Notes under the pieces: model-generated
The model's input: only the letters and a program-made list of their open reading frames with translations
Database searches by the model: none
Told to the model about the DNA's origin: nothing
Origin: Bradyrhizobium septentrionale
Lineage (GTDB): Bacteria; Pseudomonadota; Alphaproteobacteria; Rhizobiales; Xanthobacteraceae
Assembly (NCBI RefSeq): GCF_011516645.4
Contig: NZ_CP088285.1
Location: forward strand, 3,180,501-3,244,500
Length of the DNA: 64,000 nucleotides
Direction: 5' to 3'
Shown here: positions 47,259 through 56,184 of the stretch, piece by piece
Layout of the letters: each line of letters begins with the position of its first letter
Position numbering within the stretch: position 1 is the first letter of the stretch
Made by a program: the position numbers and the translations under genes

Positions 47259-47620
47259 AACAAATCGGGCCGATCTCGTGCCCACTCGGGGAGGCTCGTT
47301 AAACATTCGTTCGTTGCGAAGCTTCACTTATCGGTGTGCCAATCGCGTCCTTCCACGCGGAGGCATGTTTAACTAGCGAGGGCAGGCGCAGTGCTCGTCC
47401 ATCGGGTCCTCGGACATCAATCTGTCCGCTTTCGGATCGCTTGCGCTTACAAACACCTGCCGCTGATTCTTGCACGCTTCCGGACTAAATGGGTCCATTC
47501 TCATGCTCTTCCGGAATCATGGTCGCTTCCTGAACTGGCTCGGGCCGATTTACCCCGAACGGCTGATCGGTTGTCTTGTCGCCTTGAATTGTCTTGGTTG
47601 TAGCAAGAAGCGCATTGCTA
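47259..47620. other. No clear gene
   Basis: No frame with a good start or familiar motif is seen in these 362 bases. A possible site for the serine recombinase was looked for, but no strong inverted repeat stands out. Confidence 0.4.
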
Positions 47621-48544
47621 TCACGTAACCGACTTGAAGCGTTCGAAACGCATAGCCAGTCGATCTCTGTCAGGATGGTCCTTTGCCCTGCCGGGTAGGC
47701 GAATGTTTCTACCGTTCAACTGTTTCAATGCCTCTAGCATAGGACCATCACTTTGGCCGAGCAGTCGATCTGAAACATGCATGCCAAAGTCAGGATCGAT
47801 TCCGATTAGGTGGGCGTCGAAGGCTGCGTGGTGGATTTTTGAAAGAGGAATGCCATTCGTGACCAATGGCTGGCCCAGCCGCTCGTCTTTATCGGCAATG
47901 ATATGCGCCGCGTCCAATAGTAGGGGCTCGGGAAGGCCAGAGAACGCGCAGCGCCCGTCGTAAGCAGCTATCACGGCCTCTCTGAAAGTAGCTTGATGCA
48001 GCCGTTGCTTGACTGTGCGCAGCGCATATCGCCGTTCCGCGCTATCCGTTGGGGGAGCTAGGGTTTCCGGATTAGGTCCGAACGTTACGCGCGTCTTTAG
48101 AGTGTGGCCGTCCCAGCCAGAGATGAAGGTCGGTAGGAGGGCTTGGTAACGGCCTGGTGCTATCCCAAGAAAATAGATGATCGGTATTTGGTTTTCGGAT
48201 GCTTCCTTCAACCATCGATTATCCGCGGCATCCGGATTTTTGCCCATGAAGGCATAGTCCACGCTCTCATCCCCATGGAATATCTGACGATGGACTTCCC
48301 TCTGGTCGTCATACCAGACCTTGGCGCCCGGCTTCGGGAAGACCGTCTTAATCGACAGCAAGAACCGCATCTGTTGTGGCTTGAAAATACCTCGCTGGGG
48401 ATTGACCAGCGGGATGCGTTCTCCCCGAAAGAGAAATCCGGGCTTCAATTCCGTGGTGGTCAGATGGTCGTGAATTTCATTCAGCCCTCGGACGCGCTCG
48501 AAGGCGGCCACTCGCATGAGCGTGTCAAGATTTGGCGTGTCCAT
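47621..48544 (-). CDS. HNH endonuclease (COG3440-type predicted restriction enzyme)
   Basis: The 307-residue protein has an N-terminal domain (residues about 15-160, with GFLFRGERIPLVNPQRGIFK and KVWYDDQREVHRQIFHGDES) that resembles DNA-reading domains of type IV enzymes. A C-terminal HNH nuclease follows: YDGRCAFSGLPEPLLLDAAH, then TNGIPLSKIHHAAFDAHLI. The catalytic His residues and the following Asn/His are present. Such proteins are predicted to cut modified foreign DNA. It is the last intact gene before the right island boundary and reads inward. Confidence 0.85.
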   Translation of the reverse strand: MDTPNLDTLMRVAAFERVRGLNEIHDHLTTTELKPGFLFRGERIPLVNPQRGIFKPQQMRFLLSIKTVFPKPGAKVWYDDQREVHRQIFHGDESVDYAFMGKNPDAADNRWLKEASENQIPIIYFLGIAPGRYQALLPTFISGWDGHTLKTRVTFGPNPETLAPPTDSAERRYALRTVKQRLHQATFREAVIAAYDGRCAFSGLPEPLLLDAAHIIADKDERLGQPLVTNGIPLSKIHHAAFDAHLIGIDPDFGMHVSDRLLGQSDGPMLEALKQLNGRNIRLPGRAKDHPDRDRLAMRFERFKSVT

Positions 48545-48778
48545 CCGGTCGCTTCGCGGGCAATGCGGGCAATTTGAAGTTTTAACCCTGGCATAGCTCG
48601 CGCAAGATTCGAAGTGCTACCTTCTATCGAGTTAGCTCCGCGGATCAGTCTTTTGACGCTAGGGCGATCGCTGCGAAGGCGGCTAAACGTGGCCCGGGTG
48701 TGCCTGAGATGTGGAAATGACGCACCGCGCGTCAGAAAACCTGCAGTTTTCGAGGGATCTGGTCTGTCACCGGTCCAG
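48545..48778. other. Island right-end spacer
   Basis: These 234 bases between the HNH gene and the tRNA half-site contain no gene that I can see. The final bases before the core, TCACCGGTCCAG, do not match the tRNA. Confidence 0.4.
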
Positions 48779-48862
48779 CTTCGGAGGGCAACGCTCTATC
48801 CAGCTGAGCTACGGGTGCGTGCAGGGGTTCATTTAGCTGATTGCCCCAAGGTCGGCAACGGC
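48779..48862 (-). repeat. tRNA-Arg 5' half plus upstream flank, right island boundary
   Basis: These 84 bases are identical to 23334-23417: the core CTTCGGAG, the tRNA 5' half (to 48818) and 44 bases of DNA upstream of the tRNA. The two copies diverge immediately after. The tRNA 3' half is missing here, so this copy cannot make a tRNA. Together with the 3' half at 7066-7110 it would give one intact gene. Confidence 0.85.
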
Positions 48863-48946
48863 GTTGTCCGGCCGGTTAAGGGCTGTAAACTGCCTCTGCC
48901 AATATGACAGGCTTCATAAAAGGCCGTCTTTCGAGGGAGTTTGCCC

Positions 48947-50026
48947 ATGCGTCCGCTGGAATTCGGCTGGTATCTGCCCACGCATGGCGACACCACTGCC
49001 TATGGGCTGATGGAGGCGCAGGTCGCGGGGTCGCCGGAACTCTGCGAGCGGGTGGTCAAGGCCGCCGAGGACGCCAGGTTTGAGTATCTCCTGATCCCGG
49101 TCGGCTCGGTGTGCTGGGAGGCCTGGATATCCGGCGCCTTCATGGCGGCGCGCTCGGAGCGGATCAAGCCGCTGATCGCAGCAAGGCCCGGCTACATCAA
49201 CCCGGTGCTGATGGCCAAGATGATCTCGACCTTCGACCAGATGTCGGGCGGGCGAATCTGCATCAATCTGATCGCCGGCCAGAACGAGAGCGAGGTCGAG
49301 GCCGAAGGTGTGCGTCAGCCCAAGGAAGAGCGCTACGCGCTGATGGAGGAGGAGGTCTCGATCCTCAAGGCGCTGTGGACGACGCGCGGCCCGGTGCATT
49401 TCCAGGGCAAGTTTCACACGATCTCCGGCGCGCATATCAGGCCGCGTCCGCTGCAGCAGCCGTTTCCAAAATTCTATCTCGGCGGCGGCTCGCGGCAGGC
49501 CTGGGAGGTGTCGGCGAAGCATTCCGACGTCCATCTGTTCTGGGGCGATCTGCCGGAGCGCATCGCGGAGAATATCGCCGAGATCCGACGGATGGCGCGG
49601 GCGCATGATCGCGAGGAGGCGATCGGCTTCGGCATGCGGCTGCAGGTGATCTGCCGCGAGGACGAGGCGGACGCCTGGGAGGCGGCCGATCAGCTGGTGC
49701 GCTACGCCACCGAACGGCAGAAGCAGGAGATGAAGACGCTGTACACCCGCTCCGAGGCCAACCAGCGCGTGCAGCAGCTCGCGCGCGACTATGGCGATCT
49801 GTTGATGCCGCATCTGTGGACCGGCATCACCAGGGTGCGGCCCGGCGCCGGCATCGCGGTGGTCGGCAATCCTGCGCAATGCGCCGCGACATTGCAGCAG
49901 TTCATCGACGCCGGCTGCCACTCCTTTTGCCTGTCCGGCTATCTGCATGACGAGGAGGCCGAGCGGTTCGGCCGCCTGATCCGCCCGATCCTCGCCGCGA
50001 ACAATCGCGGTCGGCTTGCGGCCTGA
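48947..50026 (+). CDS. LLM-class flavin-dependent monooxygenase (SsuD-like)
   Basis: The protein has 359 residues from ATG 48947, which follows GAGGGAGTTTGCCC. It is a luciferase-like TIM barrel with TFDQMSGGRICINLIAGQNE, KALWTTRGPVHFQGKFHTIS and PKFYLGGGSRQAWEVSAKHS, close to alkanesulfonate monooxygenases. Such enzymes use reduced FMN and oxygen to cleave C-S bonds of sulfonates. No ssu transporter is adjacent, so the substrate is uncertain. It is the first chromosomal gene right of the island. Confidence 0.9.
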   Translation: MRPLEFGWYLPTHGDTTAYGLMEAQVAGSPELCERVVKAAEDARFEYLLIPVGSVCWEAWISGAFMAARSERIKPLIAARPGYINPVLMAKMISTFDQMSGGRICINLIAGQNESEVEAEGVRQPKEERYALMEEEVSILKALWTTRGPVHFQGKFHTISGAHIRPRPLQQPFPKFYLGGGSRQAWEVSAKHSDVHLFWGDLPERIAENIAEIRRMARAHDREEAIGFGMRLQVICREDEADAWEAADQLVRYATERQKQEMKTLYTRSEANQRVQQLARDYGDLLMPHLWTGITRVRPGAGIAVVGNPAQCAATLQQFIDAGCHSFCLSGYLHDEEAERFGRLIRPILAANNRGRLAA

Positions 50027-50130
50027 GGCGCAGTCCCGAAGCTTTCCGAAAATTCATGGGTGAATCGGCGCCTGACGCGCCATGATCAAGCTTCATCGCA
50101 TCGCCGCTGGCGGCACCACGGAGTTGAACC

Positions 50131-51168
50131 ATGCATCATCGGGCCTGGCTTGCAGCATTGACGCTGCTCGTCGCGACCGTTCACGCGCCGATCGCGTCGG
50201 CCACGCAGGCGCAGACCGAGCGCGACCAGAAGCCGGTCAAGGAAATCGCCAGCGGACGCGTTGCCGTCGGCAGCGCGACGTTTCCGCTCTACCTCTCGGC
50301 CGACTGGTCCAATCCGCTGCCGGATGTCACTCGCGCGGTCCTCGTGCTGCACGGGGTGCTGCGCAATGCCGACGATTATTTCCGCGCGGCGCTGAGCGCG
50401 CAGGCCGCTGCCGGCGATGCCGGCAAGTCGACGCTGATGATCGCGCCGCAATTCCTGATCGAGCCTGACGTCGAGGCGTTCAAGCTGCCGGCGGAGACGC
50501 TGCGCTGGAGCCTCTATGGCTGGCAGGGCGGCGAGCCTGCGATTGCGCCGAGTGCTGCGAGCTCGTTCGAGGCGCTCGACGCCATCCTGGTCAAGCTTGG
50601 CGACCGCAGACTGTTTCCGAACCTGAAGGACGTCGTCGTGTTCGGCCATTCCGGCGGTGGCCAGGTGGTGCAGCGCTATGCGATCGCGGTGAAGGGCGAT
50701 CAGGTGCTGCTGCGCGAAGGCATCGGCGTGCGCTACGTGGTCGCCAATCCGTCCTCTTATGCTTATTTCACCAGAGAGCGGCCGCTTCCCGCGATCGCGG
50801 CGAGCTGTCATGGCTACAACAAATGGAAGTTCGGCATGGACGACCGCCCGCCCTATCTCGCCGAGCCTTCGCCGACGGCGCTGGAGCAGGCCTATGTCGC
50901 GCGCCGCGTCATCTATCTCCTGGGAACGCTCGACACCAATCCCGATCATCCCGCGCTCGACAAGTCCTGCATGGCGGAAGCCGAGGGACCGTATCGCTAC
51001 GCGCGCGGGCATTCCTATTTCGCCGCGATGCAGGCGCGCGACGGCGGTACCCCGAACCACCGGCTTTGGGACGTGCCCGGCGTCGGCCATGAGGGCGGCA
51101 AGATGCTCAACTCGCCCTGCGGCCTGACCGCGGTGTTCGACATCCCCGGCTGTGAGGCGGCGCACTGA
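50131..51168 (+). CDS. Secreted alpha/beta hydrolase
   Basis: The 345-residue protein starts with a signal peptide (HHRAWLAALTLLVATVHAPI, cleavage after ASA near residue 24). The hydrolase fold has VLVLHGVLRNADDYFRAAL (oxyanion region), the nucleophile elbow VVFGHSGGGQVVQRYA (Ser near 173) and a late His in DVPGVGHEGGKM. It is probably a periplasmic esterase-like enzyme of unknown substrate. It stands alone. Confidence 0.85.
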   Translation: MHHRAWLAALTLLVATVHAPIASATQAQTERDQKPVKEIASGRVAVGSATFPLYLSADWSNPLPDVTRAVLVLHGVLRNADDYFRAALSAQAAAGDAGKSTLMIAPQFLIEPDVEAFKLPAETLRWSLYGWQGGEPAIAPSAASSFEALDAILVKLGDRRLFPNLKDVVVFGHSGGGQVVQRYAIAVKGDQVLLREGIGVRYVVANPSSYAYFTRERPLPAIAASCHGYNKWKFGMDDRPPYLAEPSPTALEQAYVARRVIYLLGTLDTNPDHPALDKSCMAEAEGPYRYARGHSYFAAMQARDGGTPNHRLWDVPGVGHEGGKMLNSPCGLTAVFDIPGCEAAH

Positions 51169-51281
51169 ACCCACCCACCGGAATGTGCGCATGGATTCGG
51201 TGGCGAGCGCGATTAATATCGCCTAGGCTCATAGCGCAATGTGAATGGAGCATCACAACCGACGGGGTAATGGAGGACATC

Positions 51282-51539
51282 ATGAGGGCATGTTTGCTCG
51301 TGGTTCTGACGGCCGGTGCGTTCCTTGGCCTGACGGCGGCCAATGCTGCGGAGGGCTGTGGCGACGGTTGCCACAGGACCTCACGGGGCGCTTGCGTGGT
51401 TGACGGCTGGGGCACCGGCGCGCGGGTCAGGAACGAATGCCCCGCCACCTCGCGCCCAACTCCGCCGTGCGGTGGCCGTGGATTCATCTGGCGGCGCGAC
51501 TACCAGGCGTGCAGCCAGACGACGCGGGATTGGCTCTAG
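51282..51539 (+). CDS. Small secreted cysteine-rich protein
   Basis: The protein has 85 residues from ATG 51282 after ATGGAGGA. A signal peptide (RACLLVVLTAGAFLGLTAAN) is followed by a mature part of about 60 residues with six Cys (EGCGDGCHRTSRGACVVDGW and further NEC, PPC and QAC). It resembles the GCG-type Cys-rich secreted proteins common in Bradyrhizobium. The Cys residues are probably paired in the periplasm. Function is unknown. Confidence 0.75.
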   Translation: MRACLLVVLTAGAFLGLTAANAAEGCGDGCHRTSRGACVVDGWGTGARVRNECPATSRPTPPCGGRGFIWRRDYQACSQTTRDWL

Positions 51540-51568
51540 AGCTTCGGCTCTGAGCGGCTACGGTCGCC

Positions 51569-51973
51569 TCACGCCGGCACGATCACCTTGCCGATCGGCC
51601 ACAGCGCGATGCCCGCAAGCTTGAGATGCGCCCAGGCGAACGGGATGCCGATGATGGTCACCGCGAGCAGGATCGCGGTGATGACGTGGCCGATCGCGAG
51701 CCACCAGCCGGCCAGGATGAACCAGATCAGATTGCCGATCACGCCGAGCGGTCCGGTTCCGATATCGGACGTGCCGGTGACCTCGTCGCGGCGGACCGCA
51801 CGCGAGCCGAACGGCAGCAGCGTGTAGACCGCGATGTTGAAGGCGGCGCGCGCCCAGGGCAGCCCGATGATGGTGATGGCCATGATCACGGCGGCGACCA
51901 GCCAGCCGAACGCCATCCATGCGCCACCGATCAGAATCCAGAGAATGTTCAGGAGGATAGACACAGGCTGCAT
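51569..51973 (-). CDS. YccF-domain inner membrane protein
   Basis: The 134-residue protein has two copies of the YccF repeat, each a pair of helices: ILLNILWILIGGAWMAFGWL with IMAITIIGLPWARAAFNIAV, then GVIGNLIWFILAGWWLAIGH with ILLAVTIIGIPFAWAHLKLA. This internal duplication defines the family, which has no proven function. ATG 51973 gives MQPVSIL; a start three codons upstream (51982) is equally possible. It is monocistronic. Confidence 0.9.
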   Translation of the reverse strand: MQPVSILLNILWILIGGAWMAFGWLVAAVIMAITIIGLPWARAAFNIAVYTLLPFGSRAVRRDEVTGTSDIGTGPLGVIGNLIWFILAGWWLAIGHVITAILLAVTIIGIPFAWAHLKLAGIALWPIGKVIVPA

Positions 51974-52195
51974 GACTGACACCTCGGCGCCGCTTCGAAT
52001 GTCTCCAATATAGGCTGATGTCCGGTGTGGCGGTAGGTGTGGCCCGAGCGCGCGCAGGCGGCGGGGCGCAAGCCGCGAGCAGACGCGTGAGCTGCGCTGC
52101 GGCTGAGGCGCTGAAGATAATCCTCATTTCGTTGCATCTCCCTTGATCGCAATTAAGCTCCCGCGGCCGGCAAGGCGGCGAAAGGGAGAGCAACA

Positions 52196-52888
52196 ATGAG
52201 AAAAAGACTTCACGCGAGACAAATACCTCGCACCAGAAAAATACTTCACACCAGACAAATACTCGGGGCAGGACTTCTGGCCGTGCTGGCATTGAGCACG
52301 CAGGCCGCGCCAGCTGAGGAGGCCACCCGCTTCCCGCCGCTCAAGGCCGAGGATCTGTCGCCGGCGCAGAAGGCCTGGGTCGACATGATCAGCGCGCCGC
52401 CGCGCAACGCCAAATTCACCGCGCCGCCCTACCGCGCCTATCTCCGCAATCCCGATCTGGCGCCGAAACTGTCGAACTTGTCGGAGTATCTGCGCTGGAA
52501 CACCTCGCTGCCGGCGCGGCTCAGCGAAATGGCGATCCTGATCACGGCGCGGCACTGGACCGCGCAATATGAATGGTCCGCGCATTATCCGCTGGCGATG
52601 AAGGGTGGGCTCGATCCGAAGATCGCGGATGCGATCGCCCGTGGCATGCGGCCCGAAGCCATGAAGGACGACGAGGCCGCGCTTTACGATCTCGGCATCG
52701 CGCTCTATCGCGACAAGAAGGTCAGTGATGCCGTCTACAAGGCCGCACTGGAGAAGTTCAGCGAACGCGACATCCTGGATATCATCGGCATCATGGGCTA
52801 CTACGACATGGTCTCGATGACGCTGATCACGATGCAGGCCGGCTCCGCCAACGACAGCGTGTCGCCGCTGCCGGTGCTGGAGAAGTAG
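52196..52888 (+). CDS. Exported carboxymuconolactone decarboxylase/AhpD-like protein
   Basis: The 230-residue protein has a long basic N-region followed by a signal helix (ILGAGLLAVLALSTQAAPAE). The AhpD-like helical domain has LPARLSEMAILITARHWTAQ, YEWSAHYPLAMKGGLD and DILDIIGIMGYYDMVSMTLI. The CxxC of peroxidase members is absent. Its role is therefore not clear. The N-region is encoded by three imperfect 16-17-base repeats (ACAAATACCTCGCACCAG-type), which extend the signal peptide. Confidence 0.85.
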   Translation: MRKRLHARQIPRTRKILHTRQILGAGLLAVLALSTQAAPAEEATRFPPLKAEDLSPAQKAWVDMISAPPRNAKFTAPPYRAYLRNPDLAPKLSNLSEYLRWNTSLPARLSEMAILITARHWTAQYEWSAHYPLAMKGGLDPKIADAIARGMRPEAMKDDEAALYDLGIALYRDKKVSDAVYKAALEKFSERDILDIIGIMGYYDMVSMTLITMQAGSANDSVSPLPVLEK

Positions 52889-53057
52889 CGCGATCTTCTC
52901 CCTCTCCCCGTTCTTACGGGGAGAGGGTCGGGGTGAGGGGCTATCTCGGCAAATTCACTGACGCATAGCTTCGCGGAAGCTCCCCCTCACCCGGAATTCA
53001 AGCTGCGCTTGAATTCCGACCTCTCCCCGCAAGCGGGGCGAGGTGAAGAGAAGCGCG
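52889..53057. repeat. Palindromic repeat cluster
   Basis: Three perfect hairpins follow one another. They are CCCTCTCCCCG/CGGGGAGAGGG (52900-52927), CGGAATTCAAG/CTTGAATTCCG (52992-53018) and CCCCGC/GCGGGG (53025-53038), with CTCACCC/GGGTGAGG-type links. This looks like the dispersed palindromic repeats found between Bradyrhizobium genes. It also separates two convergent genes and may terminate both. Confidence 0.75.
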
Positions 53058-54830
53058 CTACCGCCGAAAACCGCTGGCGCGCGAATAGGACTGGCGGTTC
53101 TCCTGCGACGGGCGTGCTGACATGCTGGCGCGCGTCTCGCTGGCGACGGGCGTCGCCGGCTTGAGGTCCTCGAGGAAGATCGGCTTGGCGAAGTAATAGC
53201 CCTGGGCATAGCGGATCTTGGTCGCCGCCTGCAGATAGGTGAGCTCCTCGTAGGACTCGATGCCCTCGGCGATCACGGTCATGCCGAGCGCGTCGCTCAG
53301 CGATTCGATCGCGCGCAGGATGCCCTGGCTGCGCGGCCGTTGATGGATGTCGGTGATGAAGGAGCGGTCGATCTTGATCTCGTCGGCGGTGATGTCCGCG
53401 AGCGCCGACAGCGACGAATAGCCGATGCCGAAATCGTCGATCGAGATGCCGACGCCGATGCCGCGCAGGATCGGCAGGATCTGGTCCTGGAAATGCGACC
53501 GGGTCACGAACGCGTCCTCGGTCACCTCGATCATGAAGCGTTTCGGGAAGCCGGTCTCCTCGATCGCGCGGGCGAAGCGGCGCATGAATTCGACGTTGGA
53601 GGCCTGCTTGGCGGCGACGTTGATGCTGATCGTCGCGGTGGGGCCGAACGTGTCGTTGATCAGGTCGATCGACTTGACGATCTCCGCCAGCACCAGGAAC
53701 GTCAGCTCGTCGATCAGTCCGAGTTCGACGGCGAGATTGATGAAGGTGCCCGGCGCCTGGATCACGCCCTCGTCGTCGCGCAGCCGCACCAGCGCCTCGA
53801 TGCCCTGGACCTCCAGGCTGCGGATATCGACCTTGGGCTGGAATGCGCAGCAGAAGCGCTTCTCCAGGATCGCCAGTCGCAGCGACTGCTCGATCTTCAT
53901 CCGCGCCAGCGCCTCGCGCTCCATGCTGTTGTCGAAGAACGCGGTCGCGCCCTTGCCGTTGTTCTTGACCCGGTACATCGCGATGTCGGCGTTCTGGCGC
54001 AGCGCCTCGTAGCTCCTGCCATGCATCGGATAGAGGCTGACGCCGATCGAGGTCGAGGCGAAGATCTCGGATTCCTCGATGAAGAACGGCGCCTTCAGCC
54101 GCTCCTGCATCACTTGGATGAATTCGGCAACCTCGTCATCGCCGCTGATCGGGTTCAGCAGCAGCAGGAATTCGTCGCCGGAGATGCGCGACAGGATATC
54201 GGTGGCGCGCAGCGCGTGGCCGAGCCGCTTGGACAGTTCGACCAGCAGCGCATCGCCGATCGCGTGGCCGTAGTAATCGTTGATGTGCTTGAAGTTGTCG
54301 ACATCGAGGAAGGCGAGCGCGAAGGAGCTCTGCGAGGTGTCGCGGATCAGGCCGTTGACGCGATGCTCGATCACCCGGCGGGTCGGCAGGCCGGTGAGTT
54401 CATCGTAATAGGCCGAGCGGAACAGCTGGTCCTCGAAGGCCTTCTGCTCGCTGATGTCGGTCGAGGTCGAAATCAAGAGATTGCGTCCGGCGATCTGGAC
54501 CGGCCGGTGCGAGGTGAGGAACACGTATTTGGTGGGGCCACAGGAGAGGACTTCCTCGAGTACCACCGGGCGGCCGCTGCGCAGCAGGTCCAGATTGGCG
54601 GCGTGGCGTTCATCAACCGGCGACGCCTGGCTCGCGCTGGCGGCGAGCTGCAACTGGGTTGCGGCGGCTTCGTTCACCAGGATGAACTGGCCCTGCTCGT
54701 CCTGCACGGTCACGCCCGCCGGCAGCAGCTGGAGAAGGTCGCGCAGGATGCGCAATTCATTGTTGGAAATGTCGTCCTGGCCGGTCGCTGCCGCGCCCGC
54801 CTGAAAATCGTTCCTGGTGAAACTGTGCAT
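53058..54830 (-). CDS. PAS-GGDEF-EAL protein (cyclic-di-GMP turnover)
   Basis: The protein has 590 residues from ATG 54830 after AAGGTCGG. A PAS-type sensor domain (about 25-135) precedes a GGDEF domain with YYDELTGLPTRRVIEHRVNG, FLDVDNFKHINDYYGHAIGD and the active-site loop RISGDEFLLLLN. The EAL domain has IEALVRLRDDEG, SIDDFGIGYSSLSALADI and VIAEGIESYEEL. The first Gly of GGDEF is Ser here, so cyclase activity is uncertain, while the phosphodiesterase residues look complete. It is cytoplasmic or peripherally membrane bound and probably degrades cyclic-di-GMP. Confidence 0.9.
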   Translation of the reverse strand: MHSFTRNDFQAGAAATGQDDISNNELRILRDLLQLLPAGVTVQDEQGQFILVNEAAATQLQLAASASQASPVDERHAANLDLLRSGRPVVLEEVLSCGPTKYVFLTSHRPVQIAGRNLLISTSTDISEQKAFEDQLFRSAYYDELTGLPTRRVIEHRVNGLIRDTSQSSFALAFLDVDNFKHINDYYGHAIGDALLVELSKRLGHALRATDILSRISGDEFLLLLNPISGDDEVAEFIQVMQERLKAPFFIEESEIFASTSIGVSLYPMHGRSYEALRQNADIAMYRVKNNGKGATAFFDNSMEREALARMKIEQSLRLAILEKRFCCAFQPKVDIRSLEVQGIEALVRLRDDEGVIQAPGTFINLAVELGLIDELTFLVLAEIVKSIDLINDTFGPTATISINVAAKQASNVEFMRRFARAIEETGFPKRFMIEVTEDAFVTRSHFQDQILPILRGIGVGISIDDFGIGYSSLSALADITADEIKIDRSFITDIHQRPRSQGILRAIESLSDALGMTVIAEGIESYEELTYLQAATKIRYAQGYYFAKPIFLEDLKPATPVASETRASMSARPSQENRQSYSRASGFRR

Positions 54831-55043
54831 GTGCCGACCTTGGCAAAGTCCGTTGTAGTTTTGGTTAAGCGGACTTGCGAAATGCCGTGACAGAATGAGA
54901 CCGCGGTAGCTTTCGCAAGCCGTCGCGGCAATCGTCATTAACAGAGTATCAATGGCGGCTTCGCCCGCCGCCGAAAGCGATTGCGGCCCGCGTGGTTGCA
55001 TCGGCACGCGCAAACAATGAGCGTGTACCGAAAAGCAGACTTA

Positions 55044-56006
55044 TCAACAGTTGGGCAGCTTGCACTGCATCGTGCAGTGAACACCGGTCTTCAGGTAACT
55101 GATCTCGGTCTTGCCGTCGAACGGCCGCAGCGCCGACTTCAGCAGCTTGGTGCCGAAGCCTGCTTCGCCGATCGCCTCGACCACCGGTCCCTCGGTCTCG
55201 TCCCAGATCACGTTGAGACGTCCATCGTCGACTGACCACGATACCTGCAGAAACCCGCGCGGCGAGGAGAAGGCGCCATACTTTCCTGCGTTGGTTGCGA
55301 GCTCGTGGAAGATCAGCGCCAGCGAGACCGCGAGCTTGGCGGGCAGGAACAGCTGCTCGCCGTTCAGATTGAACCGCACATGGCCGTAAGGCCCGAGCTC
55401 CGAGCGCAGCAAATCCTTGATATCGCAACCATAGCCGTCGACCCGCGCGATCAGATCGTCGGTTGCCGAGAGCGCGCGGATGCGATGGTCGATGCGCTGC
55501 CAGACCTCGGGCCGGTCCTGCAGCGCCTGGTGCAGCACGGCGTGAATTGTCGAGGACTTGTTCTTCAGCCGGTGCTGCAATTCGTCGACCACGATCTTGC
55601 GGTACTGTTCCTCCTCGATCAGTCGCTTCGAGACTTCGCGCTGCTGCGCGACCAGGGAACGGTAGTGCTCGACGCCCCAGATCGCGATGCCGCACACCAC
55701 CCAGAAAATCATCAGCAGCGCAAAGCGGGCCGGATCGGCGGTCGTGCCGCTGAAATTGAGGACAACGCCGAGCAGGCCGCTGGCCAACGCGGTTGCAATC
55801 CCGATCCGGAAACCGCCCAGGGCGGTCGCAAAGAACACCGCCGGGAAATAGGGCGTGAAGAACACGTCCGGCCTGATCTGGGCGAGCCCGAAGCGCGCGG
55901 CCGTGGCCAAAACGAGACAAAGCACCGCGAAGGTGCCCGCAAGCAGCGTCGACGGCTGGGAATCGCCCCGCCAACCCGCCCTGAATTCGTCAATCCACTT
56001 CGCCAT
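55044..56006 (-). CDS. HWE/HisKA_2-type sensor histidine kinase with DUF4118 membrane domain
   Basis: The protein has 320 residues from ATG 56006. The N-terminal 110 residues form the four-helix DUF4118-like domain (TLLAGTFAVLCLVLATAARF and FFTPYFPAVFFATALGGFRI). The phosphoacceptor region is VVDELQHRLKNKSSTIHAVL. The ATPase domain has ALIFHELATNAGKYGAFSSP and EAGFGTKLLKSALRPFDG, typical of the HWE-related class common in rhizobia. No response regulator is adjacent. Upstream starts to 56249 lack similarity. Confidence 0.88.
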   Translation of the reverse strand: MAKWIDEFRAGWRGDSQPSTLLAGTFAVLCLVLATAARFGLAQIRPDVFFTPYFPAVFFATALGGFRIGIATALASGLLGVVLNFSGTTADPARFALLMIFWVVCGIAIWGVEHYRSLVAQQREVSKRLIEEEQYRKIVVDELQHRLKNKSSTIHAVLHQALQDRPEVWQRIDHRIRALSATDDLIARVDGYGCDIKDLLRSELGPYGHVRFNLNGEQLFLPAKLAVSLALIFHELATNAGKYGAFSSPRGFLQVSWSVDDGRLNVIWDETEGPVVEAIGEAGFGTKLLKSALRPFDGKTEISYLKTGVHCTMQCKLPNC

Positions 56007-56184
56007 CGCTCGTTCCAGTTCACGTGAACAGGCGATCCAAAATAAGGCCGCTGCGACCGAAAAACCGCAGTTGTGGCCTTCTGGCCACAGGCGGACCTCG
56101 CAAACGCGCAAGCGTGGCTGTGCTTGCGTTGTCCGAAGTGGCTGGGGAATATCTGCAACATCATACGTCAGTTGGGGGATCGGC

